A DNA stretch of 64,000 bases from RBG-16-57-9 sp964462185 (GTDB lineage Archaea > Thermoproteota > Bathyarchaeia > TCS64), in NCBI GenBank assembly GCA_964462185.1, contig CAYWWV010000001.1, positions 67,801 through 131,800 of the forward strand. The letters are read 5' to 3'. The notes beneath the pieces are model-generated. The model was given only the letters and a program-made list of their open reading frames with translations, was not told where the DNA came from and did no database searches. Positions 16,699 through 25,714 of this stretch are shown in pieces. How positions within the stretch are numbered: position 1 is the stretch's first letter; the number at the start of each line of letters is the position of its first letter. Both the position numbers and the translations under genes were made by a program.

Positions 16699-16977
16699 TG
16701 GTAAACCCTCATACCAGTCCCAGCCCCCAAACCTTGTTCGTTCAAAGAAGCAAAACCCCCAACCCCACACCCTCTTACCCGAAAAACAGCCCTATAACAC
16801 AGATTTGTGACAAAGGCTTATCGATCCACCTTTGAGAAAATCGGTTTTCATATCCTCGTAACCGTGTGGGAACACTGGTAATAGTAAGTAATTCAATCTA
16901 GTTAATTAATTAAAATGAGAGAAACAAGCACTTAAAAATGCGGGGAGGCCTGGGGAGTATTTCTCAATGGCTGGGGG
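16699..16977. other. AT-rich non-coding stretch after a scaffold gap
   Basis: No gene is seen. The left part (16699-16800) is C-rich; 16800-16960 is unusually AT-rich, with TTAATTAATTAAAATG near 16900. It lies beyond the 3' end of the VWA gene, so the AT-rich part is more likely a terminator or origin-of-contig feature than a promoter of a known gene. A plus-strand promoter for a gene hidden in the gap cannot be excluded. Confidence 0.5.
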
Positions 16978-18354
16978 TTACTCCCCTGCTAGAAAATCGT
17001 TTACCTCTTCCAGGAACAGGCTGGGCCTGTATGTGTCTATCAATCTTATGCCCACTTCGCGGAGCTTCGACAAGCTGCTTCTGGTGTAGGGCTGGAAGAT
17101 GGATTTATGGGCGAGGGGGGAGACGCATGCGCAGACCCTCACTCCCTGGTCCAGCATCTTGCCCAGTATCTCATAGTTCTCATCGGAGTCCTGGGCCTCC
17201 TGCCCGGGCTGGCTCAACACGAAATCGCTGAAGATGAAGACGATGCGTTCACTTCTATCGTTGATGGAGGTTATTTCGTCGTAGGCCCAGCTAAGGCTTT
17301 TACCGGGCACGGTCCCCCCCCAGGTCATATTGGTGAAACCCCTGTTGAACCTCTTCTCAAGCTCGGTGGTGGTGCAGAACATTAGGTCTAGGAGTTCCTC
17401 CAGCAGGGGGAAAAGGTCTGCCTCATCGTAGAAGTCCTTCAAGACGTGGCTGTTGGACTCGTAGAGGGTGAGGGCGTACTTCTCCCTCCTCAGCCCCCAC
17501 ATGAGGGGGACCAACCCCATGACGCTGTAGGTAATGCTGTTCAATCCCTCCAGGTCGTAGAACATGGTGTTGCTTATGTCCAGGATGAATACTATGTGGC
17601 GTTTCTGGCGCTCCCTCTGACGCATGAGGAAGTCGTCCCATCTAATCTCATCCAGCCTCCGACCCAGGTCCAGGATGTTCTCCAGGCTTCTCTCCTCATC
17701 GATGAGGTCGGTGTCCTCCCCAGGCTGGTAGGGGATGAGGCTTTTGCTCTTGTTCCAATCCTCCTTCCTCTCGAACTCTGTGCCCAGCTTCAGCAGCTTC
17801 TCCCTCAGCAACTCCAAGAGGATTTTCCGGGTCTCCTTGTTTTTAATCCCCTTGAGGGTGCGTATCCCCGTTTTGATGATCTCGTCCTCTCCCGGTCCCA
17901 CCCCCAGGTCAGGCTTGTTGGTGTACTGCTTGAACTCCACATCGCTTGTATCGGAGGCGATGCCCAGCTCGTTCTCCAAGCCCTTCCCAAAGGGGGAGAC
18001 GGTTAACTCCTCCTCGGCAGCGTTTTTCAAGAGGCTCAGAAAGTCCTCTCCTGTGGGGGAGGGCTCGGGGGGCTGCTCCTGGGTGTCCACGTTCACCAGT
18101 ATTTCCGCGGCTATTCTCTCGGCCAGCCCCTGGCACTCCACATGGCTTGTAACCACCGCAGCGTTAACCAGGTCGCTGAAGGTTAGGTGGCCTTTCCTCA
18201 GGTAGGCCGGTAGGAGTAGGCGGCCCATGTTGATGCCTTGGCGGGGGCTGGGCTTCTCCTCGCAGTCGGGGTGTCTCCTCATCCTCTGGATGAACTCGGG
18301 TATGAACCAGTGGGCGTAGCTGAAAGGATAGGTCATATAGAGGTTCTCGGGCAC
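16978..18354 (-). CDS. VWA-domain protein, partner of MoxR ATPase
   Basis: A 458-residue protein with a C-terminal von Willebrand A domain (about residues 250-450). The MIDAS motif reads FILDISNTM (DxSxT instead of the usual DxSxS), with further conserved positions in FTNMTWGGT and FIFSDFVLS. The N-terminal half is helical, with a charged stretch at about 175-250. MoxR/VWA pairs act as chaperone or metal-insertion machines: the ATPase remodels a target bound through the VWA protein. The GTG start directly abuts the MoxR stop, so the two are one operon. No obvious target enzyme is adjacent. Confidence 0.85.
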   Translation of the reverse strand: MPENLYMTYPFSYAHWFIPEFIQRMRRHPDCEEKPSPRQGINMGRLLLPAYLRKGHLTFSDLVNAAVVTSHVECQGLAERIAAEILVNVDTQEQPPEPSPTGEDFLSLLKNAAEEELTVSPFGKGLENELGIASDTSDVEFKQYTNKPDLGVGPGEDEIIKTGIRTLKGIKNKETRKILLELLREKLLKLGTEFERKEDWNKSKSLIPYQPGEDTDLIDEERSLENILDLGRRLDEIRWDDFLMRQRERQKRHIVFILDISNTMFYDLEGLNSITYSVMGLVPLMWGLRREKYALTLYESNSHVLKDFYDEADLFPLLEELLDLMFCTTTELEKRFNRGFTNMTWGGTVPGKSLSWAYDEITSINDRSERIVFIFSDFVLSQPGQEAQDSDENYEILGKMLDQGVRVCACVSPLAHKSIFQPYTRSSLSKLREVGIRLIDTYRPSLFLEEVNDFLAGE

Positions 18355-19254
18355 CTACCCCAACCTCTTCTCCACGATCTCCTCCACAATCATGGTTACG
18401 GTTTTCCCCTCTTCCTTCACCCGCATCTCCTTCCCCAGGACTGCCGGGGCGAAGAACCGGATGGCGGCGTCCTCGTCCTCGAACCGGTCCAAGTATTTGT
18501 TGACCAGCCGGGTGAGGAATATCCCCGAGCGGGGGGAGGCAGGTATCTCCAGGCTAGGATTGTGCCTGGTGTCGTTGACGATCTCGTAAATCTTCTCCAG
18601 GGCGGAGTTGGGGAGGCTGAAGGCAGGAGTGTTCTCCTTTATGATCTCCAACTCCGTCTCCTTGGAGGGATAAGTCAGCCTTATCCAACTACCCATGCGG
18701 TCCACCAAGACCTTGCTCAGCCTATAGGTGCCAGCGGTCTCGATGGGGTTCTGGGTAGCCACGAAGGCGAAATCCGGGTGCGCCTTGATCATTCCAATGG
18801 GGAACAAGTGGTAGTGGCGCTCCTCCAAGGGGGAGATGAGGCTGTTCTGGCAGAACTCGGTGGCCCTGTTCAACTCCTGGGCAACGAAGAGCCCCCCCTC
18901 CACCATGGCTCTGATGAGGGGTCCCGGCTCGAAGCTGCTGATGTTTCTGCCGTTTCTCACCACCAGGGCGGGGTCGAAGCTACCAATGAGCCTGCTGGGG
19001 GTCACGTTTTCATCGAAGAAAACCTCGTGGAAGCTCCTCCCAGTGTCCTCAGCCACCTTCCGCGCCAAGAGGCTTTTACCCACCCCTGGAGGGCCAACCA
19101 GGCAGGGGGTTATCCCCGTGTCCAAGCTGTCCCTCAACAGATCATAAGCCCTCTTGTACTGTCCCTTGAGAACCACCTTATGCTCTATCTTTATGTTGTC
19201 CACGATGCTCTTCTCAAGCATCTTACGGAAACCCATCTCCCTCTCGGCCATCAT
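18355..19254 (-). CDS. MoxR-family AAA+ ATPase with altered Walker B
   Basis: A 299-residue MoxR-type AAA+ ATPase. Walker A is GPPGVGKSLLA (about residue 52); sensor 1 is FVATQNPIE; the arginine-containing region DRMGSWIRLTYPS and sensor 2-like part follow. The Walker B position reads GGLFVAQELNRA, while MoxR proteins normally have LLxADEINRA; the magnesium-coordinating Asp is replaced by Gln and the catalytic Glu is kept. It heads a two-gene operon with the VWA protein. The upstream region has TTTAAACATATTTG about 50 bases before the start. Two adjacent ATG codons lie at 19249-19254. Confidence 0.87.
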   Translation of the reverse strand: MMAEREMGFRKMLEKSIVDNIKIEHKVVLKGQYKRAYDLLRDSLDTGITPCLVGPPGVGKSLLARKVAEDTGRSFHEVFFDENVTPSRLIGSFDPALVVRNGRNISSFEPGPLIRAMVEGGLFVAQELNRATEFCQNSLISPLEERHYHLFPIGMIKAHPDFAFVATQNPIETAGTYRLSKVLVDRMGSWIRLTYPSKETELEIIKENTPAFSLPNSALEKIYEIVNDTRHNPSLEIPASPRSGIFLTRLVNKYLDRFEDEDAAIRFFAPAVLGKEMRVKEEGKTVTMIVEEIVEKRLG

Positions 19255-19420
19255 TGTTTTCCACTCCTCTACCGCATTGCCCGATTTAAGCGTTAACCGT
19301 TTTAAACATATTTGTAGCGGTCGCCTCGGCGCTCATGCAGCTCTCGGCTACCTGGTGGCTTGGGAATGCTTTAAATCTGCGGGGATACTTCAACTCTTGA
19401 AATCGTTATTCTTAATTACC

Positions 19421-20281
19421 ATGAAGGTGAAGACTAACGATTCAAGAGGGAAAACTTTGATCGAGATAAGACTACACGGGAGAGGGGGCCAAGGAGCGGT
19501 AACCGCCTCTAGGCTCATCGCCATAGCAGCCTACGAGGAGGGCCAGTACTCACAGGCCATCCCCATGTATGGCACAGAGAGGAGGGGCGCGCCCCTCACC
19601 GCTTTCGTCAGGATCGACAACAAGAGGGTGAGGGAGAGGGAGCTGGTCCACAACCCCGACATCGTTATCGTGTTGGACCCCCTGATCGCACAGCAGCAGG
19701 CTGTGGTGGAGAACATTAAGCCAGGTGGGCTGGTCATCTTGAACACCATGCACTCCCCCGAGGAGGTTAAGCTGGGGGGAGACTTCAAGGTGGCCACCGT
19801 GGACGCCACCACCATAGCCTTGGAGACCCTGGGTAGGCCAATCACCAACACGGCCATCCTGGGAGCCTTCGCCAAGGTAACCGGACTCGTAAAGGTTGAG
19901 TCCCTAGAGAAGGCTTTGAGGAAGACCTTCCCAGGCAGGCTTGCAGAGATGAACATAGCCGCCATAAAGAGAAGCTACGAGGAGGTCAAGGGGCCCATAC
20001 AGGCTGTTGTGAAGGAGGCCCCCCCTGTAACCGTGGACATCCACGTGGGGGGCTACGGGGTCTTGAAGGATGTCTCCAGTTGGAGGGTATTCACCCCTGA
20101 GATACACTTGGACAAGTGCATCGGGTGCAAGAACTGCTGGATATTCTGCCCTGAAACAGCTATTCAGTGGAACACCGAGACCAACAAGCCCAGCATTAGG
20201 TATAACGCCTGTAAGGGCTGTGGAATATGCGCCAACGAGTGCCCGGTTAAAGCAATCGAGATGGTTAGAGTGGAGGCTTAA
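19421..20281 (+). CDS. porCD: 2-Oxoacid:ferredoxin oxidoreductase, fused gamma-delta subunit
   Basis: A 286-residue fusion of the gamma subunit (about residues 12-200, beginning IEIRLHGRGGQGAVTASRL) and the delta ferredoxin subunit (about 215-286) of an oxoacid:ferredoxin oxidoreductase. The ferredoxin part has two [4Fe-4S] motifs, CIGCKNCWIFCP and CKGCGICANECP. The complex converts an oxoacid such as pyruvate, CoA and oxidised ferredoxin to acyl-CoA, CO2 and reduced ferredoxin. The frame is open upstream to 19154, but the ATG at 19421 gives the usual N-terminus and the upstream part overlaps the divergent MoxR region. It is followed after 2 bases by the alpha subunit. Confidence 0.93.
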   Translation: MKVKTNDSRGKTLIEIRLHGRGGQGAVTASRLIAIAAYEEGQYSQAIPMYGTERRGAPLTAFVRIDNKRVRERELVHNPDIVIVLDPLIAQQQAVVENIKPGGLVILNTMHSPEEVKLGGDFKVATVDATTIALETLGRPITNTAILGAFAKVTGLVKVESLEKALRKTFPGRLAEMNIAAIKRSYEEVKGPIQAVVKEAPPVTVDIHVGGYGVLKDVSSWRVFTPEIHLDKCIGCKNCWIFCPETAIQWNTETNKPSIRYNACKGCGICANECPVKAIEMVRVEA

Positions 20282-20283
20282 AA

Positions 20284-21444
20284 ATGTCGTATGAAGTAAT
20301 GGTTGGAAACAAGGCGGCGGCCACCGCGGTCAAGTTGGCCCGGGTCCAGGTCGCCAGCGCCTTCCCCATCACACCCCAGACCACCATCACCCAGTATTTG
20401 AGCGAGATGTACGCCAACGGGGAGTGGGACTTCGACTTCGTAAACGTGGAGGGGGAGCTCACCAGTCAAGTAGTGGTCCAAGCAGCCAGCAGGGTGGGTG
20501 CCAGGGTCTTCACCTGCACCTCAGGTCCAGGGCTCCTATACATGCACCACCCCATGCAGGTGACGGGTAGCAGCAGGCTACCCGTGGTCATGGCCGTTGT
20601 GCACAGGGGCTACAAGGGTATGCAGCCTGACCACAGCGACTTGATGAGTCAGCAGTGGACGGGTTGGAGCCACTGGTATGTGGAGCACGCCCAGGAGGTC
20701 CTGGACTCCATCCTCATGGCCTACAAGGTGGCTGAGGACGAGAGGGTCAGGATACCTATCGCAGTGGGCTACGACGGCTACGTCTTGAGCTATACGGCTG
20801 AGCCCGTTGAGATCCCCGACCAGGAATTGGTTGACGAGTGGCTGCCACCCAACAAAGCCATCCCACCCATACTGCCAGACCAGGTGGACCCGGAGACCTT
20901 CTCACGGGGCTGGGGCGGCGGAGACCCCCAGCTGCCTTGGAAGACCCACCACGAGGCCGTCCTCAGAGTGGAGGAAGTCCTCAAGGAGACCATGGACAGC
21001 TTCGAGAAGACCTTCGGAAGGCGTTACGGGAACGGTATGATTGAGCCCTACATGATGGAGGACGCTGAGTGCGCCATAGTGGCCATGGGCACCATCGCTG
21101 GGACTGCCAAGGCTGCCGTGGAGAAGATGCAGGCCGAGGGCAAGAAGGTGGGTCTCCTGAAGCTGAGGAGCTTCATACCCTTCCCAGTGAAGGACTTCCA
21201 GGAATGGGGTAAGAAGCTAGATGGCATCGCCGTAGTTGACCGGAGCATCTGCCCCGGCAAGGGCGGCCCGGCCTTCAGCAAGCTTAGAGACTCCCTTTAC
21301 GACTTGGAGGAACGGCCCAAGATACTCCAGTTCCACGCTGGTTTAGGTGGTAAAGAGGTGAGGACCCACGACTTCGAGATGGTGGGCGACAGGATACTGG
21401 AGGCCGCCGCAGGCAAGGAAGTGGATCTAGTTACATGGGTTTAA
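20284..21444 (+). CDS. porA: 2-Oxoacid:ferredoxin oxidoreductase alpha subunit
   Basis: The 386-residue alpha subunit, containing the pyrimidine-binding domain I. The family start GNKAAATAVKLARVQVASAFPITPQTTI (given here in parts) matches the PITPQT signature; VNVEGELTSQ contains the glutamate that interacts with the thiamine cofactor of the beta subunit, and CTSGPGLLYM follows. The C-terminal domain II begins near residue 250 (MMEDAECAIVAMGTIAGTAK). Substrate choice (pyruvate or branched-chain oxoacid) cannot be decided from sequence alone; the arrangement gamma-delta, alpha, beta fits pyruvate or 2-oxoisovalerate enzymes. Confidence 0.93.
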   Translation: MSYEVMVGNKAAATAVKLARVQVASAFPITPQTTITQYLSEMYANGEWDFDFVNVEGELTSQVVVQAASRVGARVFTCTSGPGLLYMHHPMQVTGSSRLPVVMAVVHRGYKGMQPDHSDLMSQQWTGWSHWYVEHAQEVLDSILMAYKVAEDERVRIPIAVGYDGYVLSYTAEPVEIPDQELVDEWLPPNKAIPPILPDQVDPETFSRGWGGGDPQLPWKTHHEAVLRVEEVLKETMDSFEKTFGRRYGNGMIEPYMMEDAECAIVAMGTIAGTAKAAVEKMQAEGKKVGLLKLRSFIPFPVKDFQEWGKKLDGIAVVDRSICPGKGGPAFSKLRDSLYDLEERPKILQFHAGLGGKEVRTHDFEMVGDRILEAAAGKEVDLVTWV

Positions 21445-21470
21445 GAGGTGCAAAAAAGGAGAGATATGAT

Positions 21471-22364
21471 ATGAGTGCAAGACTAACCAGACCCCAGATA
21501 CCGTTGGAGGAGTACACCATCACCCCCGGCAGCGCCTGCCAGGGGTGCGGCGCGGCTTTGGCGGCTCGGTTGACCTTCAAGGCCCTTGGACCCAACGTTA
21601 TCCGCCACGGCATCCCTTGCTGCCCCGACAGCGTCACCATGACGCCCAGGGTTGGTGGGGTGTTCGAGGGTGGAGGCGCCATGTTGACGGGTACTTCCAG
21701 GGGCCTCAAGGCCATTGGTAGGACCGATGTGAAGGCGGTGGGCTTCTACGGCGACGGAGGCACCTACGACATCGGGTTCCAGGGCTTGAGCGCGGCTGCC
21801 GAGAGGAATGAGGACATCCTTGTCGTGGTCAAGGACAACGAGGCCTACATGAACACGGGTAACCAGAGGAGCAGTGCCACGCCCAAGTATGCGATTACTT
21901 CGACCACTCCTGTGGGCCCCAAGAGCAGGGGTAAGAACACCCATAAGAAGAACATCCCCTTCATCTTTGCAGCCCACTATGTGCCTTACGTGGCCACGGC
22001 TAGCCTTGGGTTCCCTGAGGACCTCATAGCCAAGGTGAAGTACGCCAAGGACTTGGAGGGGTTCAGGATGATTGTCATCCAGTCTCCCTGCCCAGTTGGG
22101 TGGAGGTTTGACGCTTCCAAGACCATTGAGATCGCCAGGGCGGCCGTCCAGACAGGGATCTGGCCGCTGATGGAGATCGAGTACGGCGAAGACTTTAGGC
22201 TCAACTACAAGCCAAAAGAGTTGAAGCCTGTCACCGAGTACTTGAAGCCTCAGGCCCGCTTCAGGCACATGACGGAAGAGGAGATCAACGAGATACAGGA
22301 GTTCGCCACCCGTAGGTGGGAGACTCTCCTCGCCCAAGACGAGAAGGGAAAGCTGATTCTTTAA
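21471..22364 (+). CDS. porB: 2-Oxoacid:ferredoxin oxidoreductase beta subunit
   Basis: Thiamine-diphosphate-binding beta subunit, about 297 residues. Seen are the cysteines of the proximal cluster (CQGCGAALA near the N-terminus, CCPDS, and CP at PSPCPVGW-like position), and the ThDP motif GFYGDGGTYDIGFQG with downstream VVVKDNEAYMNTGNQRS. The ATG at 21471 is preceded by AAGGAGAGATATGAT, a good ribosome-binding site; a start at 21435 would overlap the alpha subunit and add an unlikely N-terminus. With the two preceding genes it completes a heterotrimeric enzyme. Confidence 0.94.
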   Translation: MSARLTRPQIPLEEYTITPGSACQGCGAALAARLTFKALGPNVIRHGIPCCPDSVTMTPRVGGVFEGGGAMLTGTSRGLKAIGRTDVKAVGFYGDGGTYDIGFQGLSAAAERNEDILVVVKDNEAYMNTGNQRSSATPKYAITSTTPVGPKSRGKNTHKKNIPFIFAAHYVPYVATASLGFPEDLIAKVKYAKDLEGFRMIVIQSPCPVGWRFDASKTIEIARAAVQTGIWPLMEIEYGEDFRLNYKPKELKPVTEYLKPQARFRHMTEEEINEIQEFATRRWETLLAQDEKGKLIL

Positions 22365-22423
22365 GGCCCTACCCCTTACCCTTTTTTGTTTCTACGCTCC
22401 CAGGTATTAGTCTAGGTGTTTAG

Positions 22424-23569
22424 TTGGCCAAGGGTTCCAGTCTTAGGGTGGTTTTAGGCGGGGTTCTCGCGTTGGCCCTCCTCAACGCTATGAATGCGGG
22501 GTACACCAATGTTTTGGGTTTGATCAAGTCGGAGCTGGAGCTTTCATACTCCTGGTCTGGGGGGCTCATGTCCAGCTACTTCCTGGGCTACACCTTGGGG
22601 CAGGTCCCCTGGGGGGTGGCCTCCGACAGATGGGGCCCCAGGAGAATCATGGCCGCCAGCGTCTTGGGGATAAGCCTCTCCACCGCCCTCTTCTCTGTGG
22701 CCTACACGCCCCTCCAGGCCGCTGCCACCCGTTTCATTGGAGGGCTGCTGGGGGCAGGGGTCTTCGTTCCCAGCGTGAAGCTGGTTTCAGCCTGGTTCAA
22801 CGAGGAGAACCGGGGCTCTGCCCTGGGCGCCCTCAGCGTGGGTGGGAGCCTTGGCCTAATAGTCGTCTCCTGGGCTGCTCCCTTATTGGCGGGGGCATTG
22901 GGTTGGAGGAGGGCCCTCGCCTCCATAGGATGGGTGGGAGCCACCCTGAGCCCCGTCTGCTACCTGTTGCTGGAGGACAAGCCGAGCCAACCCAAGGCGG
23001 GGGGGCTGCCACAAAAAACGGTTATTAGAAGCCTCTCCACCCTGGCCATAATCCACTTCATCCGGCTGGGCACCTACTACACAGTGGTGGCCTGGCTCCC
23101 CCTCCTGCTAAGGGAGGAAGCCGGCCTCAACCCGGCAACCATCAGCGTAGCGGTCTCCCTGCTGAGCACCGCAGGGATTCTGGCCAACCCCATAGGGGGG
23201 CTGCTGTCTGATAGGGTGGGTGAAACCAAAACACTGGCGGCCGGCTTCGCCCTCCTGGCCCTAAGCGTAGCCCTCTTCGCCCTGGGAAGCCAAGGCCCAC
23301 TCCTCCTACTCCAGGTCTTCGTATTGGGCTGGTTCATCAACTTCCACCGCAGCCCCTCCTTCACCATCATACCCAAGCTCTACGGCCCTGAAGAAGCGGG
23401 GAGTCTTTCAGGCGTCTTGAACACCTTCGCATCCCTGGGCGCCCTGGCTATGCCCTTCACCCTCGGCCTCATAAGGGACACCACTCAAAGCTATGCGTTG
23501 GGATGGGGCTTGGTGGCAGCCCTCAGCCTGGCAGCCGCCATCGCCTCCACCAGGATTGAGGTAGATTAA
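22424..23569 (+). CDS. Major facilitator superfamily transporter
   Basis: A 381-residue membrane transporter with about 11-12 hydrophobic spans. The MFS loop 2-3 motif is recognisable in GVASDRWGPRRIM (about residue 65), and its repeat in the second half is NPIGGLLSDRVGETKT. The similarity is to the oxalate/hexuronate-type anion and sugar-acid transporters, but the substrate cannot be told. The start is probably TTG at 22424 (TTGGCCAAGGG). It follows the oxidoreductase operon by 60 bases and precedes the zinc-ribbon membrane protein. Confidence 0.83.
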   Translation: MAKGSSLRVVLGGVLALALLNAMNAGYTNVLGLIKSELELSYSWSGGLMSSYFLGYTLGQVPWGVASDRWGPRRIMAASVLGISLSTALFSVAYTPLQAAATRFIGGLLGAGVFVPSVKLVSAWFNEENRGSALGALSVGGSLGLIVVSWAAPLLAGALGWRRALASIGWVGATLSPVCYLLLEDKPSQPKAGGLPQKTVIRSLSTLAIIHFIRLGTYYTVVAWLPLLLREEAGLNPATISVAVSLLSTAGILANPIGGLLSDRVGETKTLAAGFALLALSVALFALGSQGPLLLLQVFVLGWFINFHRSPSFTIIPKLYGPEEAGSLSGVLNTFASLGALAMPFTLGLIRDTTQSYALGWGLVAALSLAAAIASTRIEVD

Positions 23570-23594
23570 ATAACCCCCAGGCCCTCCATCCCCA

Positions 23595-24062
23595 GTGGTA
23601 AACGTGCCGTTCTGTCCAAACTGTGGTAAAGAGGTAGAAGAGGAAGACGAGGTATGCCCCCACTGCGGCAAGCAGCTCCGAGGAAGCCAGCGCACTCCAA
23701 CGGTGAAACCAGAAAAACATGAGGATGGATATGGGGCCATAGTGGGAGGCATGGTGGTCGCCTGGCTCGGGTTTCTCCTCCTCCTCCATAGCAGGGGGTT
23801 CATAGGACCAGAGGACATGGGGGGATACTTCCTCCTGGGAATCGGCGCCATCCTAATACTTCGCGGCCTCTTGGCCCACGTGGAGGGGGAAGGGGCCGAG
23901 AGCACGGGATACTTGGCCGGGGGAGGGGTCTTGGCATTGCTGGGGGCAGGCATACTCTTCGACCTACGCGACTGGTGGGCCCTCATACTCATAGCCGCAG
24001 GCCTTTTCCTAGTCTTCAAAGGGGTGAGCGAGAGAACCCGTACCCCCCGCCTCCAAACCTAG
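23595..24062 (+). CDS. Zinc-ribbon membrane protein
   Basis: A 155-residue protein with an N-terminal double-CxxC zinc ribbon (CPNCGKEVEEEDEVCPHCGK, about residues 7-26), a short charged linker, and four predicted membrane spans from about residue 45 to 142 (VGGMVVAWLGFLLLL; YFLLGIGAILILRGLL; GVLALLGAGILF; ALILIAAGLFLVF). This architecture is common in archaea and its function is unknown. The start is GTG near 23595. It lies 26 bases after the MFS gene, so they may be co-transcribed. Nothing recognisable follows for about 390 bases. Confidence 0.72.
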   Translation: MVNVPFCPNCGKEVEEEDEVCPHCGKQLRGSQRTPTVKPEKHEDGYGAIVGGMVVAWLGFLLLLHSRGFIGPEDMGGYFLLGIGAILILRGLLAHVEGEGAESTGYLAGGGVLALLGAGILFDLRDWWALILIAAGLFLVFKGVSERTRTPRLQT

Positions 24063-24453
24063 TCTGGGGAATTACCCCCCTATTAGCGTACGCAACCCCA
24101 ATATGCCGGAAACCAACAAATAACACCCCCACCACGTTCTCTCGAACTGGAAACACTGGGAATGAGAAATCGACCGAGATATGGGGGCAATATCGCAGCC
24201 AGAAGGCTCTCCCTTACATTGTTGTGTATCTGTAAAAAACTGAGCCAATTACGACTAGAAGAAAATGTCTCCCAGAGTTGGCTTTGGAGGGCCGGGAAGG
24301 TATACTAAAGGAAGCCCCCTGAGAAGGCGAATGACATGGGGATAATTCAGCTAAACCATCCAACTTCAAGACGGCGCTTTCCCCAATCCACATAGATTCT
24401 CTCCTCCCCCGCCCAACTACATCTCTTATAAGTGGAGTAATACATTCCAAACC
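24063..24453. other. Intergenic region with a TATA element near its right end
   Basis: No convincing gene is present in these 391 bases. The base composition is closer to equal than the coding surroundings. A 27-codon reading frame starting at an ATG near 24269 has no recognisable features. The right end contains CTTATAAG (24425-24432), about 26 bases before the ATG of the next gene, a good TATA box for a leaderless transcript. Confidence 0.55.
24425..24432 (+). promoter_or_regulatory. TATA box for leaderless gene
   Basis: CTTATAAG is centred about 26 bases before the ATG at 24454. There is no ribosome-binding site between them, which agrees with transcription starting at or next to the start codon. 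Confidence 0.6.
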
Positions 24454-25197
24454 ATGAAACGTCAATTCGTCTTAACGGTGGCCGAGTCCAAGAGACTCAT
24501 AGCCAAAGCAGTGGCAGCCATGGACGTGGTCCAGGAGGCCATGAAGAACAGGACGGTGGTGGTGGCCACAGGGACCACCAACGCTTACGTTTTGGAGGAG
24601 CTCTGGGGCAAGCGCATAGATAAGAGAGCCTACAGGAGCGGCCTCACCACCCCAGACGAACCCGAGAGAAGCCCCGAGCCACCCCCCGAGAAAATCCCAG
24701 ACAAGGTCTTCATCAAAGGCGAAGTGGCCCCCCAATACGACCGGGTCACCATCGCCCCCCACCTCCAAAAGGGAGACGTCTACATCAAAGGCGCCAACGC
24801 CCTCAACTACCAGGACAACATGGCTGGAATCCTCATCGGAGGCCTAGACGGAGCCACCATAGGAAACGTCATCGGCCACATCATCGGCAAACAGGTCCAC
24901 CTCATCATACCCGTGGGCCTTGAGAAACTCACATTCGAAGACATAAACGAGCTGCACCTCCTGGCAGCGGAGGAGGACTATGAGGGCCCCCGGCTTTGGC
25001 CCATCACAGGGACCATCATAACCGAGATTGAAGCCCTCAGCATCCTCACAGGGGTCGAGGCCTACCTGTACTCGGCTGGAGGGGTAGCAGGGGCCGAGGG
25101 CTCAGTGAGGCTTCTGGTTGACGGCTCTGATGAGGAGGTGGAGGCCGCCTTGAAACTGGTCAAGTCCATCAAAGGCGAGCCCCGTTACCTCCTTTAA
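24454..25197 (+). CDS. Unknown conserved-looking protein, 247 residues
   Basis: I do not recognise the family. The protein is soluble, with an N-terminal helix (KRLIAKAVAAMDVVQEAMK), a glycine/threonine stretch resembling a phosphate-binding loop (VVVATGTTNAYVLEELWGK, about residues 34-52), a proline-rich linker (about 70-90), and a glycine-rich core (GILIGGLDGATIGNVIGHIIGK, given in parts) followed by TGVEAYLYSAGGVAGAEGS. No catalytic motif can be named. A clear TATA box 26 bases upstream and a sharp stop support expression. The stand-alone RAM protein follows 38 bases later on the same strand. Confidence 0.7.
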   Translation: MKRQFVLTVAESKRLIAKAVAAMDVVQEAMKNRTVVVATGTTNAYVLEELWGKRIDKRAYRSGLTTPDEPERSPEPPPEKIPDKVFIKGEVAPQYDRVTIAPHLQKGDVYIKGANALNYQDNMAGILIGGLDGATIGNVIGHIIGKQVHLIIPVGLEKLTFEDINELHLLAAEEDYEGPRLWPITGTIITEIEALSILTGVEAYLYSAGGVAGAEGSVRLLVDGSDEEVEAALKLVKSIKGEPRYLL

Positions 25198-25235
25198 CCC
25201 TTTGAGGACTAGAAACAATATATTATTGAAACGTA

Positions 25236-25499
25236 ATGGATCATGTGGTGGAGATGAAAGCCTTCGTTTTAATCAACTCGGAGCTGGGCCAGGAGCAGAG
25301 CATAAAAGACGCGTTGAAAGACGTGGAGGAGATCAAAGAAATCCACAGCCTTTACGGCATCTACGACTTGATAATAGAGTTGGAAGCCGAGAACATGAAC
25401 ACGGTGAAGGACATCGTATTCAACAAGGTTCGCCGGTTGAAGAGCGTTAAGAGTACGATTACGCTTCTAACCTATGGCGAGCCCGTCTACAACGAGTAA
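25236..25499 (+). CDS. Stand-alone RAM (Lrp/AsnC ligand-binding) domain protein
   Basis: An 87-residue protein consisting only of the ligand-binding/oligomerisation domain of Lrp/AsnC regulators, with no helix-turn-helix. The sequence KAFVLINSELGQEQSIKDAL...IKEIHSLYGIYDLIIELEAEN...VRRLKSVKSTITLL is typical. Such proteins bind amino acids and may modulate full-length regulators; a full Lrp-type protein is encoded at 30044-30460. The start is either ATG 25236 or ATG 25254 (MKAFVLI); the second is the commoner N-terminus for this family. Confidence 0.82.
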   Translation: MDHVVEMKAFVLINSELGQEQSIKDALKDVEEIKEIHSLYGIYDLIIELEAENMNTVKDIVFNKVRRLKSVKSTITLLTYGEPVYNE

Positions 25500-25714
25500 A
25501 CCCAAAAATATTTACCCTGGTGACAAAAGCGATATAACCCCAAGCCCTCAAATTCCGGTTGAGGAGCAGAGCACCTATTCTAATCCCCCTCCAAAGACTC
25601 TGCCCTCACCACACCCATGTCTCATCCAAGCATGACCATCCCAAGTAAACCCAACATAATGTTTTAATAAGATGTATCGACTAAGCCCTAAGCACGATAA
25701 TCGGAGAAGCATAA

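Noticed and set aside
16899..16914. AT-rich TTAATTAATTAAAATG as a replication origin element
   Set aside because: No origin recognition boxes, no adjacent orc1/cdc6 gene and it lies next to an assembly gap.
24269..24349. Short basic peptide frame (about 26 residues) in the long intergenic region
   Set aside because: No ribosome-binding site, no recognisable family and too short to distinguish from chance.
25524..25542. AAAGCGATATAACCCCA upstream of rps13 as a fourth ilv leader motif
   Set aside because: It matches only the first half and has two extra bases in the middle; treating it as a copy would weaken the clear three-copy pattern.
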